Shown one piece after another: positions 37,328-47,550 of a stretch of DNA of 64,000 nt. Position 1 is the first letter of the stretch; each line of letters starts with the position of its first letter. The DNA comes from Sphingopyxis sp. FD7 (GTDB lineage Bacteria; Pseudomonadota; Alphaproteobacteria; Sphingomonadales; Sphingomonadaceae). Made by a program: the position numbers and the translations under genes. The notes beneath the pieces are model-generated. The model was given only the letters and a program-made list of their open reading frames with translations. It ran no database searches and was not told the origin of the DNA. The stretch covers positions 1,674,001-1,738,000 of the forward strand of contig NZ_AP017898.1 of assembly GCF_003609835.1 (NCBI RefSeq), written 5' to 3'.

Positions 37328-38644
37328 ATGCCCCGGTCCGTCATGGCTGATCGCCGTCCTGCCCGGCGCCGACGGCCGCGCGGCGCGGCCGATCCGCCGG
37401 GTCTCGCGCCGCGCCGCGCCGCGCTGCGGCTGCTCGACGCGATCCTGCGCCGCGGCGATCCGCTCGATGTCGCCATGCACGCCGCGGCGCAGGGGCTGAC
37501 CGGCGCCGACCGCGCCTTTGCCGTCGCCATCGCGTCGGAAGCGCTGCGCTGGATGACCGACATCGACGCGCTGATCGACAGCGCGACCGCGCAGCCATTG
37601 CCCGACGATGTCAAGTCGCGCGCGGTGCTCAGGATCGCGCTGGCGCAGCTGCTCGCGCTCAAAAGTTCCGCCCACGCCGTCGTCGCGACCGCACTGCCGC
37701 TCGTCGATGGCGGCCCGCGTCGCCTCGTCCACGCGATCCTGTCGCGCGCGCAGCAGGAGGGGTGGCAGTTGCCCGACCGCGCGACATTGCCGTCCCCCGC
37801 CGCCGAACGCTGGACCGCGATATGGGGCGCACCGATGGTCGACGCGGCCGCCGCAAGCTGGAGCGTGCCGCCGCCGATCGACCTCAGCTTCGCCGCCGAA
37901 CCCGGTTCCGACGAATGGCCCGATGCCGTGGCGCTCGCACCGCGCCACCGCCGCCTGCCGCGCGGGCAGGCGGTCGAGGCGATGCCCGGTTTTGCCGAAG
38001 GCGGCTGGTGGGTGCAGGATCTTGCCGCCAGCCTTCCCGCGCGCCTGCTCGGGGCGGGCGAGGGGCGGACCATCCTCGACCTCTGCGCCGCGCCGGGCGG
38101 CAAGACGATGCAGCTTGCGGCCGCCGGATGGGCGGTCACCGCGGTTGATGCCAGCGCCAGACGCCTCGAACGACTGCGCACCAACCTCGCGCGCACCGGG
38201 CTGGCCGCCGACGTCGTTCAGGGCGACATCCGCAGCTGGGCGCCCGATGCCGCGGCCGATGCCGTGCTGCTCGACGCTCCCTGTTCGGCGACGGGCATCT
38301 TCCGCCGCCACCCCGACGTCCTCCACCGCATCGAGCCGCGCCAGATCGCAGAGATGGCGGTGCTGCAATCTGAACTTCTCGCGCGGGCGGCAAACTGGGT
38401 CAAACCGGGCGGCACGCTCGTCTACGCGACCTGCTCGCTCGAACGCGCCGAGGGCGAGGATCAGATCGCCGCCTTCCTCGAGGCCAATCCGCGCTGGATG
38501 ATCGAGCCTGCGCGCGCGGACGAGCTTCCCGCCGGTATCGGGCGCGATGCCAACGGCTTCGTCCGCACGCTTCCCGGCCAGCTTGCCGATGCTGGCGGCC
38601 TCGACGGCTTTTTCATCGCGCGCCTTCGTGCGCCGTCAGTCTGA
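37328..38644 (+). CDS. rsmB: 16S rRNA (cytosine967-C5)-methyltransferase
   Basis: 438 aa from 37328; an ATG at 37343 (MADRRPARRR) is an alternative. N-terminal NusB-like RNA-binding domain (about residues 20-140) and C-terminal SAM methyltransferase: motif I ILDLCAAPGGKTMQLA, catalytic Cys in DAPCSATG, and the second Cys in YATCSLERAEGED. It methylates C967 of 16S rRNA. The 3' end overlaps the convergent cyclase gene by 9 bp. Confidence 0.96.
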   Translation: MPRSVMADRRPARRRRPRGAADPPGLAPRRAALRLLDAILRRGDPLDVAMHAAAQGLTGADRAFAVAIASEALRWMTDIDALIDSATAQPLPDDVKSRAVLRIALAQLLALKSSAHAVVATALPLVDGGPRRLVHAILSRAQQEGWQLPDRATLPSPAAERWTAIWGAPMVDAAAASWSVPPPIDLSFAAEPGSDEWPDAVALAPRHRRLPRGQAVEAMPGFAEGGWWVQDLAASLPARLLGAGEGRTILDLCAAPGGKTMQLAAAGWAVTAVDASARRLERLRTNLARTGLAADVVQGDIRSWAPDAAADAVLLDAPCSATGIFRRHPDVLHRIEPRQIAEMAVLQSELLARAANWVKPGGTLVYATCSLERAEGEDQIAAFLEANPRWMIEPARADELPAGIGRDANGFVRTLPGQLADAGGLDGFFIARLRAPSV

Positions 38645-40411
38645 CCGCCGCGACAGGCGATAGAGCGCCAGCTCGCCATAATCCTTGGCGAGCCGCACCT
38701 TGCCGACATAGTCGCACGCGAAATCGCCCACATCGTTCAGCGCCAGCATCGCCGCCAGCGGCTGTGTGCAATAAACCTGGCCGACCAGCGTTACCGGCTC
38801 GATCCGCGCGGTGCGCGTCACCTCGGTTCCATACCACAGCTCACCGCCGACGATGGGGTCGATGCCGCGATAAATCGGACCGAAATGAACGCCGATACGC
38901 ATTCCCGCGCGCGTTCCTTCCAGCCCCAGCCCCGCGGGCAGCACCCGCAGCGCATCCTGCATCGCCAGCGCAATCCGCGCCGCGGTCGTCGGCGCGTCGA
39001 TCACCGCATAAACCGCGTCGCCCCAGGTGTTGCGGAACAGCACCGCCTCGCCAAACCCATCGAGGACGCGGCCGACACCACCCATCACCTCACGCGCGAA
39101 AATCGGCAATTCGGCCTCGCCCAATCTGGAAAAGCCCGCAAAATCGGCGAACAAAATTGCGTAAAGTCCCCGCCGCGCCCCCTCGGGCACCGATGGCGCC
39201 GCCGGAAAGTCGAGCGCGCGGTCCAGCCCCTTGGCAACAAGGCCGACGGTCCGCCCGCCGCAACCCTGCCACAGCGCAACATCGGCATCGGTCCCCGCCA
39301 TCGCATCGGCAGACCGCGCATCGCCGTCGACCACCGCGAACTGTATCGCCTCGGTCTCCAGCTCGCGCGCGCGCAGCCGCGCCAGCCCCATCATCGTCTG
39401 CGCCCCCAGCACGAACTGGCCATCGTCCCCGACATAGCGCGCGCCGCTCGCCAAATGGACCGTCGCTGCCCCGGCGCGGCACGCCTCATATCGCGGCAGC
39501 CAGTCGGCGCCGCCCGATACGACCGACTGGGCGACAAAATCCTCTTCGGCAAAGGGCAGCACCACCGACAGGTCGATATCGCGCGCCATCGCTTCTTCGG
39601 CAAAGAGAATGTCGGCACCGCAGGCCAGCGGCCCGATCAGCGCCGACAGCGGCTGTGCGTCGAGCCCGGCGGCGATCGCGGCGCGGGCGCTGGCTTCGCC
39701 CGCCCCGCCCGCGCGGAACATCCGCCCGCAATAGACCCCGACCGGCGGCGGACGCAGCACCTCGATCACCGCCGCGGCATCGTCGCCGTCGATCGCCCCC
39801 GCCGCCGCAAGCCGCGCGATCTGGCGGCAGGTCGCGGCGCGGTCGCCGATCCGCTGGGCAGCGACCGCACAGGCCGCTTCGGCGGCCTGCCGCGCCCCGG
39901 CGCCGCGCCCCGTCAGCAGCAGTGCCTCGGCGAGCGTCGCCTGTTCCCAATAATCCTCGCCGGCGCCCGCCATCGCAATCGGTTCCGCCAATGCCGCGAC
40001 CCGCGCACGATCGCCGAGCAGCGCACGCAGGCTCGCGGCATTGATCGCCGGAAAAGCCGCGCCCGACAGCGCAAAGGCCCGCTCATAGGCCGCGGCGGCG
40101 CGCGCCAGCAATTCGGTGCGGCGCGCGCCCGCATGGCCAAAGGCGGCGTCCTTCCAGATCCGCCCGGCAAGCGCGACGCAATCGACGTCGTCCGACGTCG
40201 CGAGTCCCAGCCGTTCGTACAGCGCCATCGCGCCCATGCTGTCGCCCGACGCTGCGAGCGCGCGCACCATCAGATAGCACAGCCGCGCGCTGTCGAGCCC
40301 GTCGCGGTGCGCCGCCGCTGCGCGGTCGAACGCGGTCAGCGCATCGCCCCGCTCCAGCCGCCGCGCGACCTCGACCTCGGCCGCCGCCACCGGGTCGTCG
40401 GCAGCGATCAC
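38636..40411 (-). CDS. Helical repeat - SLOG-like - class III nucleotidyl cyclase protein
   Basis: 591 aa, no signal peptide or membrane segment. Residues 1-215 are TPR-like helices. Residues about 222-390 look like a SLOG Rossmann domain: VGVYCGRMFRAGG, then ALIGPLACGADILFAEEAMA and VVLPFAEEDF, which match the nucleotide-binding SLOG pattern (compare YpsA/DprA). Residues 413-590 are a class III cyclase domain with metal Asp423 (FADFAGFS) and Asp465 (NTWGDA); the usual Asn of the VN.AAR motif is Thr532, and Arg536 is kept. Second gene of the operon, overlapping the TIR gene by 4 nt. It may make cAMP or cGMP when a nucleotide is bound. The SLOG call is an inference from motifs. Confidence 0.75.
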   Translation of the reverse strand: MIAADDPVAAAEVEVARRLERGDALTAFDRAAAAHRDGLDSARLCYLMVRALAASGDSMGAMALYERLGLATSDDVDCVALAGRIWKDAAFGHAGARRTELLARAAAAYERAFALSGAAFPAINAASLRALLGDRARVAALAEPIAMAGAGEDYWEQATLAEALLLTGRGAGARQAAEAACAVAAQRIGDRAATCRQIARLAAAGAIDGDDAAAVIEVLRPPPVGVYCGRMFRAGGAGEASARAAIAAGLDAQPLSALIGPLACGADILFAEEAMARDIDLSVVLPFAEEDFVAQSVVSGGADWLPRYEACRAGAATVHLASGARYVGDDGQFVLGAQTMMGLARLRARELETEAIQFAVVDGDARSADAMAGTDADVALWQGCGGRTVGLVAKGLDRALDFPAAPSVPEGARRGLYAILFADFAGFSRLGEAELPIFAREVMGGVGRVLDGFGEAVLFRNTWGDAVYAVIDAPTTAARIALAMQDALRVLPAGLGLEGTRAGMRIGVHFGPIYRGIDPIVGGELWYGTEVTRTARIEPVTLVGQVYCTQPLAAMLALNDVGDFACDYVGKVRLAKDYGELALYRLSRRSD

Positions 40412-41583
40412 CGCGCTGCGGCTTCGGCCGATTTGAGCAGCGCGACATTGGCCTTTTCGACGTCCGACAGCTCGACGGTCACGCTTGCCGGGCGATACCA
40501 GTCGAACCGGCCGAAATGCGCGCGCAACGCCGGGTCGCTGAAACGGAACCCGTGCCGCGCGAAAATCTCGTTGCGCGCGATCCGCAGCTCACCCGCGCTC
40601 AGCCCCCTCAACTCGTCCGGGGAGAGCAGCCGCTCCGACGAATCGGGGATGACCACGCCGCTGCCGCCAACCCCGGCCGGAACCTCCACAGCCGCAGGCG
40701 CCGCCGCGCCTTCGATCAGGCGGATATATTTTCGGTACATGAAACCCGTCGTGCCGTCGCCCTTGCGTACGCGCCACCAGGCGCCGGGTTGCCGGTAAGT
40801 CAGAAACGTCTCGCCCTCCAGCACCTTGCCGATGATCGCGTGTCTGGTCCCGCGACCCGCGCGAATGTTGGTAAAGCCGTCGGGATCGTCGATCACCGCG
40901 GCAAGCGTGAAAGCCTCGGCGGGCGCGCTCACCGTCGGCGCGCTTGCCGCGGCGGTTGGCTCTGCGGCGGCGTCGCCCTCTTTCTCCGCCACCACCGGCG
41001 GCGCATCGGGCGTCGCCGGCGCGGGCTCAGTCAGCTTCCATGCGAGCAGCGCGACGGCAACCACCGCCAGCCCCAGCAAGACCCAGGGCAGAAAGGAGGA
41101 TTTGGGCGGCGTCGCGGCGCCGGGGTCGGCGAGCGGCGGCATCGGCGGCGGCGCGGCCGGGATCGGCCTTGGCGGCGGCGCTGACACCGCCCCGCGCCCG
41201 CACAATTCTTCGAGGCTCATCAGCACCTTGCGCCAGCCGCTGTGCGCCGGATCTCCCGTCCAGTCGCTGAGGTCGGCAAACTGGATCTGGTTGAACGGCA
41301 GCGGCGGCATGACGTCGTCAATCGCCGTCTGCACCAGCTTTTTCTGGTTGCGCGCGACATCGGCTTCAGCGCGCACCCATTCGGACTGCGCCGATGCCCG
41401 CGACCAGACAACGATCGCCGCCTTCGCGCTGCCGATCTTTTCGGTGATGACGTCGCCATAGGAGCGGTGCGGCGGCAGTTCGGCGTCCCACCACACGTCA
41501 TATCCCGCCGCGGCCACCGCCGCGGCAATATCGGCCACCCGCGCCTTGTTGTCGCGCGAATAGGAAATGAAGACATCGACCAT
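40408..41583 (-). CDS. Membrane-anchored TIR protein with SH3 and YARHG domains
   Basis: 391 aa. TIR domain at 1-128: VDVFISYSR, VWWDAELPP, and SEWVRAEAD, whose Glu73 aligns by position with the catalytic Glu of TIR NADases. A Pro-rich linker precedes one membrane helix (164-184), then a bacterial SH3 domain (about 231-290, NIRAGRGTRHAIIGKVLEG) and a YARHG domain (about 320-368, RIARNEIFARHGFRF). Predicted topology: TIR in the cytoplasm, SH3 and YARHG in the periplasm. First gene of a coupled pair with the SLOG-like cyclase gene. NADase activity is inferred, not shown. Divergent from an MFS gene. Confidence 0.85.
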   Translation of the reverse strand: MVDVFISYSRDNKARVADIAAAVAAAGYDVWWDAELPPHRSYGDVITEKIGSAKAAIVVWSRASAQSEWVRAEADVARNQKKLVQTAIDDVMPPLPFNQIQFADLSDWTGDPAHSGWRKVLMSLEELCGRGAVSAPPPRPIPAAPPPMPPLADPGAATPPKSSFLPWVLLGLAVVAVALLAWKLTEPAPATPDAPPVVAEKEGDAAAEPTAAASAPTVSAPAEAFTLAAVIDDPDGFTNIRAGRGTRHAIIGKVLEGETFLTYRQPGAWWRVRKGDGTTGFMYRKYIRLIEGAAAPAAVEVPAGVGGSGVVIPDSSERLLSPDELRGLSAGELRIARNEIFARHGFRFSDPALRAHFGRFDWYRPASVTVELSDVEKANVALLKSAEAAAR

Positions 41584-41700
41584 CGGCTCGCCCCCTCGAT
41601 CGCAAGGCTAGCCGCGCCGCCCCCGATTCGCCAGCATCTCGGCGCGCGCTGTTCACCAAGCCATCTGGACAGTCGCGAAAAGCCGTTTAGGTGGAGCGTG

Positions 41701-43010
41701 ATGGCGACGATCCCTCCCCCCGAAGGCGTAGATCCGGTCATGCCCGAGGCGGCGCCCAAAGCTCGCTCCCCGCTCAGCTTTCCCGATTTCCGTTATTTCT
41801 GGCTCGCGCGCTTCACCGCGGTGATGGCGACGATCGCGATGGTCGTCGTCATCGGCTACCAGCTCTATGACACCGCGCGCAGCGACTACGGTATGTCGAT
41901 CAAGGAGGCATCGTTCCAGCTCGGGCTGCTCGGCCTGTTCCAGTTCGTCCCGCTCGCGGTTCTGACCCCCGTTGCGGGCTGGGCGGCCGATCGCTTCGAG
42001 CGGCGGCGCGTCGCCATCTTCTCGAACCTCATCGACCTCGTCATCGCCGCAACGCTCGGCTGGTTCACCTGGACCGACGGATTGACGCTCTGGCTGCTTT
42101 TTGCGCTTGCCGCCCTGCACGGCGTCGCACGCGTCTTTTCGGGCCCCGCAATGAGCGCGATCGCGCCGAACATCGTGCCGCCCGCGGTGCTGCCGCGCGC
42201 CATCGCGATGAGCAGCATCGCGTGGCAGTCGGCGTCGGTCATCGGCCCCGCCGCTGGCGGCCTCATCTATGCCGCGCATCCGGCGGCGGTCTACGTCTTC
42301 GCGGCGATCCTTCTCGCCGTCTCGGCTTTCACCCTGAGCCGCGTGCGCCCGGTGCTGCCCCCGCCCGCCGAGGTTCGCCGCCATCCGCTGCGCGAGATGG
42401 TCGATGGCCTGCAATTCGTCTGGGTTGAACGCTTCCTTTTGGGCACGATCACGCTCGACCTCTTCGCCGTGCTGCTCGCGGGGGCGACGGCGATGTTCCC
42501 GGTCTTCGCGCGCGACATATTGGACGCCGGGCCAGAGGGTGCCGGATTGATGCGCGCCGCGGTCGCGCTTGGTTCGGTCGCAGTAGCGGTCGGCCTCGCG
42601 ATCCGCCCGATCGAGCGCAATGTCGGGGTCAAGATGCTGTGGGCGGTCGCCGTGTTCGGCGCCACGACCGTCGCCTTCGGCACTTCGACCAGCCTCCTCC
42701 TCTCGCTCGGCCTGCTCGTCGTGATGGGCGCCGCCGACATGTTCTCGGTCTTTGTGCGCGGCACGCTGATCCAGCTCAACACCCCCGATCATATGCGCGG
42801 GCGCGTCAGCGCCGCATCGGGCCTCGCCATCTCGGCGTCGAACGAACTGGGGGAAATGCGCGCGGGCGCGATGGCCGCGGCCCTGGGTCCGGTCGGCGCG
42901 GTGGTGATCGGCGGCGCTGGCGCGATCGGCGTGACGGCGCTATGGGCATGGATATTCCCCGAACTGCGCCGCGCGCGTACCTTTGAACCCCAATTCAAGG
43001 CAGGATCGAC

Positions 43011-43014
<4 letters not shown>
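41701..43014 (+). CDS. MFS transporter (EntS-like)
   Basis: 437 aa from the ATG at 41701; the longer open frame crosses the TIR gene on the other strand. About 12 hydrophobic segments, with the MFS loop motif [17 protein letters not shown] after TM2. It resembles the EntS/MefA-like group of exporters. Substrate unknown. Its stop overlaps the cysK start (ATGA), so the two may be co-expressed. Confidence 0.85.
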
Positions 43015-43931
<917 letters not shown>

Positions 43932-43940
43932 CCTCTCGCC

Positions 43941-45077
43941 ATGGGCGCGACAAGCGATCGGCCGGTGCCGCTGCGGCGCGACTGGACGGGCTGGCTGTTC
44001 GTCCTGCTCGTGGCGCTTGCCGTCGGGGCCGTCCTCGATGCGAGCGGCAACCGCAACATCCGCGCCCCGCGCCCGCATCCCGTCGCGCCGCCGGCCGACG
44101 TCGTGCCGCAGGCGCCGCCGATGGTCTTTGCGCCGGTGACCGAAGCCGATGCCCGCGCGCAGAATGCCGCGATTGCGCTCGTCACCACCGGCTTCGTCGC
44201 CCCGCGTCCTTTCGTCTATGTCGGCAACGGGGACGCCCGCGCCCGCGCGCGCGACTGTCTCGCCGCCGCGATGCTCTATGAAGCCGGAGACGATGCGCGG
44301 GGGCAGCAGGCGGTGGGACAGGTCGTCATCAACCGCGCGCGCCACCCCGCCTTCCCCAAATCGATCTGCGGCGTCGTGTTTCAGGGTGCCGAACGCGCGA
44401 CCGGCTGCCAGTTCACCTTCACCTGCGACGGCGCGCTCGCGCGGCGCTATTCGGAAGCAGCGTGGCAGCGCGCGCGCGACAATGCCGATCTGATGCTGTC
44501 GGGCGGCACCTATCCGCCGGTCGGGCTTGCGACCCATTATCACACCGACTGGGTGCGCCCTTATTGGAGCGACAGCCTCGAGAAGATCGCCATCGTCGAT
44601 ACGCACCTCTTCTTCCGCTGGCCGGGCTATTGGGGCACGCCGGGCGCCTTTCGCGGCGCGGTGTCGGGCGGCGACGGCCCTGTCGCCAAGCTCGCCGCCA
44701 TTTCGCCGCTCCACGCGGTCGCGCTGGGCCTGCCTGCCGACTCTGCGCCTGCCAATGCCACGGTGGGCGCGGCACGCGTCGTGCCCGGTCTCGGTGACGC
44801 CGCGGGGCGCGATACCATCTATGTCCAGCTCGACCGCCGCGCCGCGCCCGAAAGCTTCGTCACCACCGCGCTTCGCCTCTGCGGCGACCAGCCCTATTGC
44901 AAATTCATGGGCTGGACCAATCCGGTGCTCAAACCCGACAGCGACGCGATGTCCGACACGCAGCGCGCGGCGATGAGCTTTTCCTACCTTCGCGACGACA
45001 AGGCGGGGTTTGAAAAGGCGCTGTGGAATTGCAGCGAATATAAGCGCGACGACCCGCGCCAGTGCATGAAACGATAG
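43941..45077 (+). CDS. SleB-like cell wall hydrolase
   Basis: 378 aa. One N-terminal membrane anchor (LFVLLVALAVGAVLDA), a Pro-rich linker, then the Hydrolase_2/SleB domain (about residues 100-240) with CLAAAMLYEAGDDARGQQAV, QVVINRARHPAFPKSICGVVFQG and THYHTDWVRPYWS. SleB-type enzymes are peptidoglycan amidases or transglycosylases; in Gram-negative bacteria the role is cell-wall remodelling. The C-terminal region has several Cys (LRLCGDQPYC, NCSEYKRDDPRQC), probably disulfides. It follows cysK by 9 bp. Confidence 0.87.
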   Translation: MGATSDRPVPLRRDWTGWLFVLLVALAVGAVLDASGNRNIRAPRPHPVAPPADVVPQAPPMVFAPVTEADARAQNAAIALVTTGFVAPRPFVYVGNGDARARARDCLAAAMLYEAGDDARGQQAVGQVVINRARHPAFPKSICGVVFQGAERATGCQFTFTCDGALARRYSEAAWQRARDNADLMLSGGTYPPVGLATHYHTDWVRPYWSDSLEKIAIVDTHLFFRWPGYWGTPGAFRGAVSGGDGPVAKLAAISPLHAVALGLPADSAPANATVGAARVVPGLGDAAGRDTIYVQLDRRAAPESFVTTALRLCGDQPYCKFMGWTNPVLKPDSDAMSDTQRAAMSFSYLRDDKAGFEKALWNCSEYKRDDPRQCMKR

Positions 45078-45093
45078 CGCGAACCCCCTCCCC

Positions 45094-45119
45094 GTCATCC
45101 CGGCGAAGGCCGGGATGAC
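45094..45119. repeat. Palindromic repeat, family A (single arm pair)
   Basis: GTCATCCCGGC-GAAG-GCCGGGATGAC, an 11-bp palindrome between the hydrolase and RluA-family genes. Single-unit copy of the family seen at 2379 and 48614. Confidence 0.85.
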
Positions 45120-45193
45120 CATGCCAAAGAGCGACAGCGCCGGTCCGCTTTGGGGGGGCTTCCACCCGCGCGCGCCGCGCCCTATAGCGCGCC

Positions 45194-45877
45194 ATGCTCC
45201 TTTCCGACCGCGTCCTCTTCCTCGACGGCGAAGCGCTCGTCATCGACAAGCCCGCCGGGCTTCCCGTCGATGCGCCGCGCGACGGCAGCCTCAGCCTCGA
45301 GAACCATCTCGACTCGTTGCGCTTCGGCTTCAAGCGCTGGCCCCTGCCCGTTCACCGGCTCGACCGCGACACCTCGGGCTGCCTGCTTCTCGCGCGCAAT
45401 CCCAAGGCACACGGCCGCTTCACCCGCGCGTTCGAGGAGCGCGCGGTCGAAAAACAATATCTCGCCATCCTCGACGGCGTGCCGACGGAAGGCGGCGGAA
45501 CGATCGACCTGCCGCTCGCCAAGACCTCGACCGCCGAGGCGGGGTGGCGGATGGTCGTCGATCCCGCCGGGAAGCCCTCGGTCTCACATTGGGAAAAGCT
45601 TGCCGTCGTGGATGGCCGCGCGCTGCTGCGCTTCCGTCCCGAAACCGGCCGCACGCACCAACTGCGCGTCCACGCGCTCGAGGGACTTGGTTTTCCGCTC
45701 GCGGGCGACCCCGTCTACGGTCGCGGCGGCGCGAAGGACCGCACATTGCTCCACGCCGAACGGCTGGTGGTAAAACGTGACGTCAAGCCGTCCATAATTG
45801 CCGAGGCGCCCTTCCCCGACGCCTTCGCCGCGATGGGGTTCGCCGTGCCCGAGGGAGCGGCGCCGACCCGTGGCTGA
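45194..45877 (+). CDS. RluA-family pseudouridine synthase
   Basis: 227 aa. Catalytic Asp in PVHRLDRDTSG; other signatures are VIDKPAGLPV, EKQYLA and the C-terminal FRPETGRTHQLRVH. It lacks an S4 domain, as in RluA itself, so it probably modifies 23S rRNA and perhaps tRNA. The stop overlaps the arfB start by 8 bp, giving a ribosome-related pair. Confidence 0.93.
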   Translation: MLLSDRVLFLDGEALVIDKPAGLPVDAPRDGSLSLENHLDSLRFGFKRWPLPVHRLDRDTSGCLLLARNPKAHGRFTRAFEERAVEKQYLAILDGVPTEGGGTIDLPLAKTSTAEAGWRMVVDPAGKPSVSHWEKLAVVDGRALLRFRPETGRTHQLRVHALEGLGFPLAGDPVYGRGGAKDRTLLHAERLVVKRDVKPSIIAEAPFPDAFAAMGFAVPEGAAPTRG

Positions 45878-46271
45878 CATCCCCGAACAGGCGATCAGCG
45901 AAAAGTTCCTCGCCGGGTCGGGGCCGGGGGGCCAGAATGTCAACAAGGTCGCGACCGCGTGCCAGCTGCGCGTCGATGTCTATGCGCTCGGCCTGCCCCC
46001 CGACGCCTTTCGCCGGCTGAAGCAACTCGCGGGCAGTCGGCTCACCGGCGACGGCGAGCTGATCATCCTCGCGCGCCGCTTCCGCACGCAGGAAGCGAAC
46101 CGCGCCGACGCGCGCGCGCGCCTCTCCGAGCTGATCGACGCTGCGCTCGTCCGCCCCGAACGCCGCATCAAGACCAGGCCGAGCAAGGCCGCAAAAGCGC
46201 GGCGCGTCGATGGCAAGAAGGCGCGGGGCGCACTCAAGGCCGGGCGCGGCCGCGTGCGCGCGTCGGACTAG
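45870..46271 (+). CDS. arfB: Peptidyl-tRNA hydrolase ArfB
   Basis: 133 aa from a GTG at 45870. The GGQ motif is in SGPGGQNVNKVAT, and the basic C-terminal tail (RPSKAAKARRVDGKKARGAL) is needed to enter the empty mRNA channel. ArfB releases the chain from ribosomes stalled without a stop codon. Upstream open frame is shadow of the RluA gene. Confidence 0.95.
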   Translation: MADIPEQAISEKFLAGSGPGGQNVNKVATACQLRVDVYALGLPPDAFRRLKQLAGSRLTGDGELIILARRFRTQEANRADARARLSELIDAALVRPERRIKTRPSKAAKARRVDGKKARGALKAGRGRVRASD

Positions 46272-46470
46272 GACGGATCGCGCATGGAGCCGAGGCTCCC
46301 TCAAGCGAGCGGCTTGATTTGCCTCGGAACCGGATGGCTCTCGGCTCCCAAGGCGGCCCACGATCCGACCCGTTATGGGACAAGGACGCGCGCGCCTTCA
46401 CCATATCGCTTCATTTCGGGGTAACCAACACGGCCCTATTCTGTCCGTCATACAGAGACAGGCGGGGGTC

Positions 46471-46800
46471 ATGGCCGTGTTGGGATACAACAGCATCGAA
46501 ACCGGATCGGCGCTCAAAAGAGCACGTGGCGCCGAACGGGCGCCGGTCCGTGGCCGCGCGCGCTACCGCGAACCGGGGCTCAACCCCTTCGACGTCGAAT
46601 TGTTCGATCTTTCGTCGACCGGCTTTCGCATGGTCACCTTTTTCCGGCCGCAGCTTGGCAAGCATATCTGGGTGAGTCTGCCCGGCCTCCAGCCACTCGA
46701 AGCGATCGTTCGCCGCGCCGACGGCAATGATTATGGTTGCGAGTTCGTCTATCCGCTCCACCCGTCGGTCGCCAAGCATCTGCAGATCAAGTTGCGTTGA
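46471..46800 (+). CDS. PilZ-domain protein
   Basis: 109 aa from the ATG at 46471, which has a GGCGGGGG site before it; the frame to 46375 is non-conserved leader. PilZ pattern: RARYREPGLNPFDVELFDLSSTGFRM, then LPGLQPLEAIVRRADGNDYGCEF. The RxxxR motif is only partly kept (RGRARYRE) and the DxSxxG box reads DLSSTG. c-di-GMP binding is therefore possible but not assured. Single domain with no partner. Confidence 0.85.
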   Translation: MAVLGYNSIETGSALKRARGAERAPVRGRARYREPGLNPFDVELFDLSSTGFRMVTFFRPQLGKHIWVSLPGLQPLEAIVRRADGNDYGCEFVYPLHPSVAKHLQIKLR

Positions 46801-46910
46801 CACCGGCGCCGGCGACGGCGAGACCATCGGGAGGATGGTCGGCGTTTATTCTCTCGCCATGGCGGAGGAACGGAAAAAACTGCAAAAACCGCGGAGGCAA
46901 TGTCGGCGAT

Positions 46911-47336
46911 TCAACCCGCAGCCGTCTCCGACATCTGCAGAATCAGCTTCCATTCGGCCGCCGTCACGCGCCCGACCGACAGGCGCGACTGGCGGATCAG
47001 ATCCATGTCGGCAAGCCGCGGCTCGGCCTTGATCGCCGCGAGCGTCACGGGATGCGCCAGCGCGCGCACGGGCGCAACGCGCACCACCACCCAGGGCGAT
47101 CCTTCTTCGGCGGTCGGGTCGGGGAAGCTCTCCTCTACGATCTCCATGATCCCCACGCATTCCTTGCCGATATTGCTATGATAAAAGAGCGCTTCGTCGC
47201 CCTTTTTCATCGCCATCAGATTCAGCTTCGCGGTGTGATTGCGCACCCCGTCCCAGATGCCGGTGCCGTCCCGGACAAGCTGGTCCCACGCATAGGCGTC
47301 GGGTTCGGATTTCATCAGCCAGTATTGCTTTGCCAT
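46911..47336 (-). CDS. EVE-domain protein
   Basis: 141 aa, an entire EVE/YTH-like PUA-fold domain: MAKQYWLMKSEPDAYAWDQL, WDGVRNHTAKLNLMAMKKGD and FYHSNIGKECVGI. EVE proteins bind modified cytosine or RNA and occur in restriction and housekeeping contexts. No defence genes flank it here, so a housekeeping role is more likely. It is convergent with the PilZ gene and divergent from the oxygenase gene. Confidence 0.92.
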   Translation of the reverse strand: MAKQYWLMKSEPDAYAWDQLVRDGTGIWDGVRNHTAKLNLMAMKKGDEALFYHSNIGKECVGIMEIVEESFPDPTAEEGSPWVVVRVAPVRALAHPVTLAAIKAEPRLADMDLIRQSRLSVGRVTAAEWKLILQMSETAAG

Positions 47337-47550
47337 GCCGCTCTCTTATCAACCTCCTCGGCCGTGAAAAGAGCGCAGGTTTCTTTTCCGTCATCGTCGC
47401 GCGGCCCTGGCGCGCAAGCGACACTCTTCACATCGAGCGAAATCGGGATGCGCCGTGGGGTCGCGCGGCATCAAGCCGCGTCTCGACTTCGCTCGACACA
47501 AGCGAAATCTTGGCTAAACAGGCGATTTCCAGACCCCCACTACGGATGTA

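Noticed and set aside
46911..47336. EVE-domain gene as part of a restriction or defence island
   Set aside because: Neighbours are PilZ, an oxygenase and translation genes; no nuclease, methyltransferase or integrase nearby.
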